Part shown: one piece after another, positions 33,468-43,600 of the stretch
Numbering within the stretch: the stretch's first letter is position 1
Layout of the letters: the number at the start of each line of letters is the position of its first letter
Assembly (NCBI RefSeq): GCF_001513975.1
Contig: NZ_KQ947996.1
Coordinates: 1 to 48,148, forward strand
Direction of reading: 5' to 3'
Length of the DNA stretch: 48,148 bases
DNA from: Streptomyces curacoi
GTDB lineage: Bacteria; Actinomycetota; Actinomycetes; Streptomycetales; Streptomycetaceae
Made by a program: the position numbers and the translations under genes
The notes under the pieces: model-generated
Databases searched by the model: none
The model's input: the letters and a program-made list of their open reading frames with translations, nothing else
What the model was told of the DNA's origin: nothing

Positions 33468-34514
33468 ATGACGACGGACAGGGCCCCTGCGGACGGGACG
33501 GAGCAGGCCGACGGGACGGAGCAGACAGACGGGACGGAGCAGACAGACGGGCTGGAGCAGGCAGACGGGACGGAGGAGACTGCGGGGATCGAGGTAAAAC
33601 CGGTCGCCGGGCACATCGGGGCGGAGATCACCGGCGTCGACCTGACCGGGGAGCTCGACGACGGCGTGGTCGCCGCGATCCGGGCGGCGGTGCTGCGCTG
33701 GAAGGTGGTGTTCTTCCGAGGGCAGCGGCTGGACCACGCCGGACATGTGGCGTTCGCGCGCCGGTTCGGCGAACCGGTCGTCCTGCGCAGGCGGGGGAGC
33801 GCCTCCCCGGCGGACTTCCCCGAGATCGAGACGACCGCCGACCGGCTGGAGCTGGGCGGGAAGTTCGGCATGGAGCACGACGAGTGGCTGCGGCGGCGCC
33901 GCCACACCCTGCTGCGCGGCTGGCACTGCGACCACGGCGCCCGCATCGACCCGCCCGCGGCGACGATCCTGCGCGCCGAGACGGTACCGCCGTACGGCGG
34001 CGACACCACCTGGTCGAACCTGGTGGCCGCGTACGCCGGACTCTCCGGCCCGGTGCGCGAGTTCGTGGCCGGGCTCCGGGCCGAGCACCGCCTCGGCGTG
34101 GGCTACCAGCCGCGGCCCGGCGACGACGCCTACGTCCGCCATCTGCTGGACCATCAGGTCGCCTCGCTGCATCCGCTGGTACGCGTGCATCCGGAGACCG
34201 GGGAGCGGGTGCTCTACGTCAACGGCTACTACGTCGAGCAGATCGCCGGCCTCTCGCGGGCCGAGAGCCGGGCGATCTTCGACATGCTGCTGGAGCAGGC
34301 GGTACGCCCCGAGTACACGGTCCGCTTCCGCTGGGAGCCCGGCAGCGTGGCCTTCTGGGACAACCGTGCCACCATCCACCTCGCCCCCAGCGACAACGCC
34401 CACCTCGACTTCCCCCGGATCATGCACCGGGTGATGCTCGCCGGTGACGTACCGGTCGGGGTGGACGGCAAGCCGTCGGAGCCGGTCACGGGGACCGCAC
34501 CCGGCCGCTGGTAG
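33468..34514 (+). CDS. TauD/TfdA-family Fe(II)/2-oxoglutarate dioxygenase
   Basis: A 348-residue dioxygenase. Residues 9-38 are five copies of a hexapeptide of the DGTEQT type, then the TauD fold starts (IEVKPVAGHIGAEITGVDL). The iron ligands are H153 and D155 (GWHCDHG) and H304 (TIHLAPSD); the 2-oxoglutarate-binding Arg is R321 (RIMHRVM). The stretch ILRAETVPPYGGDTTWSNLVAAYAGL is typical. It hydroxylates or desaturates an unknown substrate. GGAG lies six bases before the ATG. It stands 185 bases upstream of the giant PKS-NRPS gene on the same strand, so it could tailor the product (beta-hydroxylation of an acyl or amino-acyl group), but a role in sulfonate or other catabolism is also possible. 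Confidence 0.9.
   Translation: MTTDRAPADGTEQADGTEQTDGTEQTDGLEQADGTEETAGIEVKPVAGHIGAEITGVDLTGELDDGVVAAIRAAVLRWKVVFFRGQRLDHAGHVAFARRFGEPVVLRRRGSASPADFPEIETTADRLELGGKFGMEHDEWLRRRRHTLLRGWHCDHGARIDPPAATILRAETVPPYGGDTTWSNLVAAYAGLSGPVREFVAGLRAEHRLGVGYQPRPGDDAYVRHLLDHQVASLHPLVRVHPETGERVLYVNGYYVEQIAGLSRAESRAIFDMLLEQAVRPEYTVRFRWEPGSVAFWDNRATIHLAPSDNAHLDFPRIMHRVMLAGDVPVGVDGKPSEPVTGTAPGRW
33492..33581 (+). repeat. Five in-frame 18-base tandem repeats in the dioxygenase N-terminus
   Basis: Consecutive 18-base units (33492, 33510, 33528, 33546, 33564), each beginning GACGGG, encode DGTEQA, DGTEQT, DGTEQT, DGLEQA and DGTEET. Near-identity at DNA level suggests recent slippage expansion of an acidic tail outside the catalytic fold. 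Confidence 0.85.
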
Positions 34515-34566
34515 CCGATGCCGGGTCGTCGGGCGAACGATACGCGCGCCCCGCCCCCTCGCCGTA

Positions 34567-34604
34567 TGAATGTTCGGATCTCCGGGTGAGTGTTCGGCGA
34601 TACT
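34567..34604 (+). promoter_or_regulatory. Direct repeats and -10 element upstream of the PKS-NRPS gene
   Basis: TGAATGTTCGG (34567-34577) is repeated as TGAGTGTTCGG (34587-34597), exactly 20 bases later on the same face of the helix. GATACT (34599-34604) directly after it resembles a -10 box. The layout recalls activator sites such as SARP boxes, although the spacing to the -10 is shorter than usual for those. The leader to the ATG at 34700 is then about 90 bases. Confidence 0.45.
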
Positions 34605-34699
34605 CGTCGTCGGACAGGTGAATGATCATCGATGCCCGGTACCGGACTCCGGCAGGGCGCGTCCACGGGGCCGATCCCGTGCGACGAGGAAGGAAGCGC

Positions 34700-37600
34700 A
34701 TGCCGACTCCCGGGCGCCGTACCCCCGTCACGCTCCTCGACGTACTGCTGAACGCCGCTGAGGAGACTCCCGGTCAGGTCGTCGTCCACGTCCGGGGAGA
34801 CGGCGGCGAACACACCGTCACCTTCGCCGAACTCCGCGACGACGCCCTGCGGGTCGCGGGCGGCCTGCACGCGGCGGGACTGGAGCCCGGTGCTCCCGTG
34901 CCCCTCCTCGCGGATCTCGGCGAGGACTTCCAGCCGATGTTCTGGGGCGCCCTGGCGGCGGGACTCGTGCCGGTGCCGCTCGCACCGGAGGGGCGTCGCG
35001 TGGGACCGGTGTGGGAGTTCCTGGGCAGACCCGCCGTCGTGGTGGACGACTCCACCGCACCCCTGCTCGCCGAACTGCCCGGCCCGGTACGCGCCCTGCG
35101 GCTGGGTGCCCTGCGCGAGAGCCGCCCCTTGCGCTCGCTGCCCCGGCGGAACCCGCGGGACCTCGCCTTCCTCCAGTTCTCCTCCGGCAGCACCGGCGCC
35201 CCGAAGGGCGTGGAACTCACCCACGAGGCCGTGCTCGCCAACCTCCGGCAGATCCGTACCGCCACGGCGGTCACCTCGGAGGACGTGGTGGCGACCTGGA
35301 TGCCGTACTTCCACGACATGGGCCTGATAGGCACCCACCTCGTCCCCATGGCGGCGCGCCTGAAGCAGGTGCGGCTGGAACCGCTCACCTTCGCCAAGCG
35401 CCCGGCCCGCTGGCTCGAGGCGGTGGCACGGCACCGGGCGACCCTGCTGTCGGCGGCGAACTTCGCGCTGGCGCTGGCCGTGCGGCGCGTGCCGGACAGC
35501 GTCTGGGCCGCACTGGACCTGAGCTCCGTACGCCTGATGCTCGTGGGCGCCGAGCCGATCGCACCGCGCGTATGGCGGGAGTTCACCGCCAAGGCGGGTC
35601 CGGCGGGGCTGGACGCCAGGGCCATGCTCCCCGTGTACGGGCTGGCCGAGGCCACGCTCGCCGTGACCGTTCCCCCGCTCGGGGAGATCGCCGCGCCGCT
35701 CTGCCTGGACCGGAAGGCGCTCGGCCGTGGCCGGGCCGTCCCGGCGGAACCCGGCCCGGACGCCGTCGAACTGATGGACGTGGGCCGTCCCGTCCCGGAC
35801 TGCGAGATCCGGATCACCGACGAGGCCGGCGAGCCGCTCGGCGACCGGTGTGTCGGTCACATCGAGGTACGCGGCCCTCAGACGGCACGCGGCTACCACC
35901 GCAGCCCCGACGCGAGCGCGACCGCGTTCCGCGAGGGCCGACTGCGCACCGGCGACCTCGGCTTCCTCAATGAGGGCCGGCTGTGCGTCACCGGCCGGCA
36001 CAAGGACGTCGTCTTCGTCGGCGGCCACACCTTCCACGCACCCGACCTGGAAGAGACCGTGGCCGGCACGCCGGGACTGCCCGCGGGGACGGTGGCGGCG
36101 ATCGGCTCCACCGATCCGGACACGGGGGGCGACCGGGTCGTGGTCTTCGTGCAGTGGGCGCGGCCCGCCCTGGCCACGGCTCTTCCGGTGCTCGACGCCG
36201 CGGCGGCCCGGGTCAGGGAGGCGCTGGGCCACGACGACGTACGGGTGTTGCCCCTGCCGCCGGGGGCGTTTCCCCGCACGACGAGCGGCAAGCTGCGGCG
36301 CGGTGAGATGCGCGTCCGGTTCGAGGTGGGCGGTTACGCGGCGGTCGAGGCGCGGCTGGCGGCGGCGCGGACCGAGGCCGGGCGGGCTGGGCCCAAGGAG
36401 CATGGTCCCAAGGCGCACGGCCCAAGGGAGCACGGTCCCAAGGAGCACGGTCCCCAGGAGCACGGTCCCCAGTGGCCGGTGCCGCGTGCGCGGCGTGACG
36501 TCGAGGAACTGGTCCGCGGGATCTGGGCGCGGACCCTGGACCTCGCGCCCGCGGACATCGGCCCCGACGACCGGTTCTTCGCTCTCGGGGGCTCCTCGCT
36601 GAAGGCGATGGCCGTGCTCGCGGGGATCGAGGACGCCTTCTCCGTCACGGTCGAGCCGCGCGTGCTGCGTGACCATGACACAGTGACCGCGCTGGCCGGG
36701 CAGGTGATGAGCCAACTCGCCGGTGCCGCCACGGTGGCTGACGGCGCGTCGGGTCCCCGGTCGAGCACGGCAGCCGGGCCGCCCGTGCCGGTGTCATCCG
36801 GTGAGGCCGCGGAGAAGCCGCCTGTGGCGGTCCTGGGCATGGCCTGCCGGTTCCCGGGGGCGGAGACGCCCGAGGCGTTCTGGGAGCTTCTCGTCTCCGG
36901 GCGTGACACGGTGACAGCTGTGCCGGAGGGCCGCGGGGAGGACTGGGCGGGCTGGGAGGGCTGGAAGGGCTGGGAGGGTTGGCAGCACGCGCCGGGTGCT
37001 TCCGGCCTCGTCGGGTCCTTCCTCCCCGATCCCGCGCTCTTCGACGCCGCCTTCTTCGGCATGGACGACGAGGAGGCCCGCGCGACCGACCCGCAGGCCC
37101 GGATCTTCCTGGAGCTGGCCCACGAGGCCCTGGAGCGCGCCGGCTATGCGGGGGTGCGGCGGACCGGCCGCAGGATCGGCGTGTTCGCCGCCGTCGGGGA
37201 CAGCGGATACCGCGAGATCCTGGCCGCGGCCACGGACGGCGACCTGGCCGCCCACCCCGGCGCCCTCACCGGCAACCTGCCCAACCTGATCGCCGCCCGC
37301 CTCTCCCAGGCACTCGACCTCGACGGCCCCGCCCTCGCGGTGGACACCGCCTGCTCGTCGGCGCTCGTCGCGCTCCACCTCGCCCGGCGCAGCCTCCAGA
37401 GCGGCGAGTGCGATGTCGCCGTGGTCGGCGGCGTCCAGCTCGCTCTCACCCCGACCGGCCACCGGCTGCTCGCACGCGCGGGCGCGCTGTCCCCGACGGG
37501 CCGCAGCCGCCCCTTCGGTGAAGCCGCCGACGGCATCGTGCCCGGCGAGGGCGGAGCGGCCCTCGTCCTCGCCCGCCTGGACGACGCGGTGCGCGACGGC

Positions 37601-40600
37601 GATCCGGTCCTCGCCCTCGTCCGCGGCACCGCCGTCAACAACGACGGCCGTTCGCTGAGCCTGCTCGCCCCCAACCCGCGCACCCAGCGCCAGGTCATCG
37701 GCCAGGCGTACGGCGAGTGCGGCATCGACCCCGAAGCGGTGTCGTACGTCGAGGCGCACGGAACCGGCACTCCGGTCGGCGACCCCGTAGAGGCGCAGTC
37801 ACTCGGGCACGCCTTCCCGCCCCGCACGGACGGGTTCCCGCGCCTGCTCGGCTCGGTCAAGGCGAACGTCGGACACCTGCTCAACGCCGCCGGCATGCCG
37901 GGCCTGGTCAAGGTGGTCCTGGCGCTCCAGCACCGCCAGCTCCCGCCCTCCCCGCACACCACCCCGGCGGCGCCCTACCTGGAACGTGTCGCTCCCGGCT
38001 TCCGGCTCGTCGCCGAGCGGCGGGAATGGGCTGCCCCCGGGCCCCTGATCGCGGGCGTCAACGCCTTCGGCTTCGGCGGCACCAACGCGCACGCCGTCCT
38101 GGAGGAGGCGCCCGCCCGGACGGCCCCGGCGGATCCCGCCGCCGACGGTCCTCGTCTGCTGACGTTGTCGGCCCGCGACGCCGACGCCCTGCGGGAGGCC
38201 GCCGCCGAGCTGGCCACCTACCTGAGGGCGCGTCGGGACCTCGACGAGGCGGACGTCTGCGTCGCCGTCAACACCGGCCGCGACGACGGCCCCCACCGGC
38301 TCGCCGTCGTCGCCGACGGTGACCTCGTGGACCGCCTCGACGCCGCCCGGACGGCGGACTTCACGGTCGCCCGGTCACGGCCGCGGACGGTGTTCCTGCT
38401 GCCGGGCCAGGGGGCACAGATCCCCGGCCAGGGGCGTGCCCTGTACCGGTCGGCTCCGGTGTTCCGGGAGGTCCTGGACGAGGCCTCCTCGCTCACCGGG
38501 CCCGTACTCGGGCGCTCGCTCGCCGAGTGGTGCCTCGATCCCCGTACCGACGCAGGGGAGTTGGCCAGGACGGAGGTGGCCCAGCCGCTGCTCGTCGCGT
38601 TCGGGGTGGGCCTGGCCCGGCAGCTGGCGGAGTGGGGAGTGTCCGCCGACGCGGTCGCCGGGCACAGCGTGGGCGAGATCGCGGCGGCGTGTGTCGCCGG
38701 TTCGCTGACCCTGGCCGAGGCGGTCGGGTTCGCCGCGGAACGCGGGCGCCTGGTGGGTGAGCGTGCCCTTCCCGGAGCCATGGCCGCCGTCAGGGGCGAC
38801 GAGGACACCGTCGCCGAGCTTGTCTCCGCGTCTGGCGGCTCGTTGTGCGTGGCCGCGGTCAACGGGCCCGCGCAGGTGGTGATCTCGGGCGCCGAGGAGG
38901 CCGTCGACCGTGCCCTCGCGGAGCTGACGAGGCGTGGCGTGGCCACCCGCAGGCTCCGGGTGTCCCACGCGTTCCACTCGCCGCTGCTGGAGCCGGCCCT
39001 GGAGCCCTTGCGGGACGCGGCGAAGGCGCTGACGGTCAAACCGGCGGCCGTACCGATGCTGAGCACGGTCACCGGCCGGTGGCGGCCCGGCCTCACGCCC
39101 GCGTACTGGCAGCGGCATGCCGTGCGGCCGGTGCGGTTCGGTGCGGCTGTGGCGAGGCTGCTGGACGAGGGCTACGACACTTTCGTGGAGCTCGGCCCCG
39201 GGGACACCCTGGGCGGGGCGGTCCGGGCGGTCGCCGCCGCCCAGGGCGCCACGGACGTCGCGGTGTTGACGACGGGGTCCTCCGCGTCCCCCGGCGGTGA
39301 CGCGGACTCCTCCGGGGCGCGGGCGCTGCTGGAGACGGCGGGCCGGCTGTGGTCGCGCGGTGCGGCCCTGGACCGGGCAGCCGTGGCTCGGACGGATAGG
39401 ACGGATAGGACGGCTCGGGCGGCTCTTACGGCTCGTACGGCCGGGGCGGCCGGGGCGGCCGGGGCGGTCGAGCGACCGAGGGTGCCGGTGCCCACGTATC
39501 CGTTCCGGCGCAAGCGCCACTGGCCGCTCCGGTCCGACGCCGTGCCCGTGGTGCGGCGCCTCGACTGGCGGGACGCGCCGCTCACGCCTGCCTCGGGCCC
39601 TCGGGTGGTACGCCTGATCGGTGCCGGACAGCCGCTCGGGCGGGCCCTCGCCGCACGTCTCACCGGCCGTGGAGTGACGGTCCTTGGGGAGAACGACGCT
39701 GACCGGCCGGGCGCGGCGCAGGCGGACACCGTGGTGTGGCTGGGAGCGGGAGAGGGCGGCCGGCAGGCCCTGGACGCGGCCCTGAGCGCCGCCGTCTCCT
39801 CGCTGCGCCACGTACTCGGCCTGCTCTCCGCCGACAGCTCCCGCCTGCTGGTGGTGACCGAGGACGTGTACGTCACCGGCACCTCGACGGAAGAGGCGAG
39901 CCCGGTGCGGGCGCTCCTGCACGGCTTCGCGCTGGCTCTCCCGGAGGAGCACCCGGGGCTCGCCGCCCACGGCGTGGACCTGTCCTCCCACGACCCGCTC
40001 GACACCCGGGCCGACGCCCTGGAACGGGAGCTGTACTCGGCCCACGAGCCGGCCGGTGCGGGCGCGGTCGCCTGGCGTTCCGGCCGCAGGTTCAGCCGTA
40101 CCCCGGTTGACGTGACGGGCGGTGCGGAGGCGCTCGGTGACCTGCCGCCGGACGGCACGTACCTGATCACCGGGGGAGCCGGGGGGCTCGGTTCGGCGCT
40201 CGCACGTGATCTGGCGGCCCGCGGCGCCTGCGAACTGATCCTCACGGGACGCTCCAAGACCTCGCCGGACGAACTCCTCGCCGATCTTTGTGCCCGTGGC
40301 GCCCGCGCCCGGTACCACGCGGCCGACGTGTCCGACGAGGCCGCCGTCGACGCGCTGTTCGCCGTACTGCCCGCGCTGGACGGGGTGTTCCACGCGGCCG
40401 GTACGGTCCGGCCCGGCACCCTGCGCGCCAAGACCGACCAGGAGATCGGGCAGGTGCTCGCCGCGAAGGTGCGGGGGACGGTGCTGCTCGCCGAGGCGCT
40501 GCGGCGGTACGACCGGACACCGGCCGTGTGCGTCGCCTTCTCCTCCGTCTCCTCCGTGCTGCCCGGTCTTGCGGGCGCGCTCGGCGACTACGCGGCGGCC

Positions 40601-43600
40601 AACGCCTTTCTGGACGCCTTCGCCGCTGCCGAGCGCGCGGCGGGCCGACCGTGGCTGGCGATCGGCTTCGGACCCGTCGCCGACGCGGGACTGGCCGCCG
40701 GGTCACCGGCCGAGGCCCGGCTGCGCGCCCGCGGGCTGAGTCCCATGACCGCGCGGGCCGCCGTCACGGCGCTGCGGACGGCCGTCGCCACCGGTGCCGC
40801 ACACGTGCTGGTGACGCCCGCGTCCGCGCACAGGCCCGCGCCCGCCAAGCCCTCCCTCGCTCCGGACCGCCCGGGCGGCGCGCAGGACAGCCCGTCACCG
40901 GCGCCCCGCACCCCGGCGGGCGAGGGCAGCGCCGTGACCGACCCGGTCCGCATCTCCGGCCTGATACGCCGCCTGCTGGCCGAGGCCCTGCACCGGGCCC
41001 CCGAGGACATCGGCGACGACGAGCAGTTCCTCGGCCTCGGCCTGGACTCGCTGACCGCCGTCGACCTCGCACGCCGCCTGGAGACGGAACTCGGCTCCCC
41101 CCTGCCCGCCACGCTGCTCTTCGAGTACCGGACGGTCGGCGAACTGAGCACCCACCTCAGCGCACCCAGGCCGCCGGCCCCCGAAGCGCCCGCCGCCTCG
41201 GACCGCGGCCAGGAGGAGCCCCCCCTCACCCCTGTCCAACTCGCCTTCCTCACCACCGAGGCGCTGTACGAGGGCGTCACCGCCTACGGCTACCTGCGCC
41301 AGACCATCCGCGGCCCCCTCGACCCCGGCCTCCTCGGCCGGGCACTGGCCCACCTCGCCGCACGCCACCCCCTGCTGCGCCTGCGGATCACCGGCAACGG
41401 CACACCGCCACGCCGGTACACCGCGCCCGCCGAGCCCACCGACCGCGCTCCCCGCTGGTACGAGGTGCACGAGCCGGACGACGCCCCGCCATCGCTGCAC
41501 GACCTCGAACAACGGCTGTACAACCGCCCCTTCGACCTCACCACCGAGGACCCGGCACGCGCCGTCCTCGTCCGCGACCGCCGGGACGCGCACCTCGCCC
41601 ACCTGCTGCTGGTCGTCCACCACAGTGCCGCGGACGGCTTCAGCCTCAAGATCCTGTGCGAGGAGCTCTGGTCGCTCTACACCGCACTCGCCCTCGGCCA
41701 CCCTCTCCGCCCCCCGGCCCTGCAGGCCGAGTTCACCGATTACGCGGCCCTCGTCAGCGCCGAGCGCCGGTCACCGGCCTTCGTCCGGGACCAGCAGTAC
41801 TGGCGTGACCGCGTCGCCGAGCACACCGCGGCGGCCACGGCTCGGGCACTGCCCTACGACGGCGACCCGGAGGCACCTCCGGCGCCGCCGCTCGCCCACC
41901 ACCAAACGGCCGTCGACCCGTCCCTCACGGCGGCGCTGCGGGAGGTGGCCGCCCGGCACGACGTGACCCTGTTCCACCTGCTCCTCGCCGTGTACGGCCG
42001 CTGCCTGGCCCGCTGGAGCGGACAGCGGGCCATCGCCGTGAACGTGGCGCGTGCCCGCCGCGAGGCGCCCCTGCCCGGCATCGACCGCCTCGTGGGGCCG
42101 CTCGCCGACACCCTTCCGGTGTTCGCCGCCGTCGACCGCGACGAGCCCGTGACCGTGCTGGCCCGGCGGCTGCGGCGGATCTGGCACGAGGCGGAGTCCC
42201 ACGCGACGCTCTCCAGTCCCGACATCGCCGCGCTGCTGCCCGCCACCGGCCCCGCCCCGCGCACGGTCGCCCCGGCCGGGTTCAGCTTCGCCCGCTTCCC
42301 CGTGAACCACGGCCGCGACTGGCCGGTCAGCGTCACCCCGACCGCGGCGGCCACCGCCTCCGCGGCGACCAGGCTCGGACTGCTGTGCTGGGAGTCGGAC
42401 GCGACCCTGCACTTCTCCTGGAACCACCCCGCACACCTCTTCCGGCCGGACACGGTCGAACGCCTCGCGCAGGAGTACGTCGAGGAACTGCACGCCGCTG
42501 CCGGGCAGCAGCCCACCTTCTCCGGGCAACAGCCCGCCCTCCCCGAGCAACGGTCCCCCCTCCGCGCGAGGCACGGCAGCGGCGGTGGGATTGTCGCGCG
42601 CCTGTGTGCCCGGTTTCGGGCGACACCACGAGCCGTCGCGGTGGACACCGGCCGTACCACCCTCACCTACGCCGAACTCGACGCCGCCTCCGGTGCTCTC
42701 GCGGCCCGGCTGCGAGCGGATAGGGTACGCCCCGGCGATCTGGTCGGCCTGCTCACCGAACCGGGCGCGGACACCGTCGTCGGCGTGGTCGGGATCCTTC
42801 GCGCGGGCGCCGGCTGGGTGCCCTTGGACGCGACCCATCCCGTGGCCCGGCTACGGGACCAGGTGCACCGCACAGGGGTCGGCGCGGTGGTCTGCCACGC
42901 CGCGACACGCGAAGCCGCGGCCGCGATGGACGGCATCACACCGGTCACCGCCGATGACCGGCCCCCGGCCACCCCGTCCCCGGCCACCCCGCCCCCGAAC
43001 GAGCCGCCCCGGAACGAGCCGCCGCGCGCCGACCCGGACGCCATCGCCTACGTGATCTTCACTTCGGGCTCCACGGGCCGCCCCAAGGCCGTCCCCATCA
43101 CCCACCGGTCCATGCTCACCTACCTCGACTGGTCGGTGACCACCTTCGGTTACGGTCCCGGCGACCGCCTCGTGCAGACGGCGTCCGTCTGCTTCGACGC
43201 CTCCGTACGCCAGTTGCTCGCACCGCTGCTGGCCGGCGCCACCGTCCACACCCTCACCCGGGACCTCCTCCGCGACCCCGACGCGCTGCTGGACCGCGTC
43301 GTCGACGGCCGGATCACCGTGTGGAGTTCGGTGCCGACGCTGTGGGAGCGGCTGCTGACCGCCGCCGAGACCCGGGCACGGCAGGACGGGACGCCTCCGG
43401 ACCTGTCGGCACTGCGCTGGGTCCACGTGGGCGGCGAGGCACTGCCGGCCGCCCACGTACGCCGGTGGTTCGACCTGCTCGACGCATGCGGAGGACCGCG
43501 GCACAGGATCTCCAACCTGTACGGGCCCACCGAGGCCACGATCAACGCCACCTGCCACATCATCGACACCCGGCCGGCCGACGACGTACGGCAGTTGCCC

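Noticed and set aside
34567..34597. A genuine SARP binding site
   Set aside because: The repeats are 20 bases apart and nearly touch the -10, whereas SARP heptamers usually have 11- or 22-base periods and about eight bases before the -10.
34622..34699. Earlier ATG for the PKS-NRPS gene
   Set aside because: The 26 extra residues are arginine-rich and unrelated to acyl-ligase N-termini; the ATG at 34700 has a clear ribosome site.
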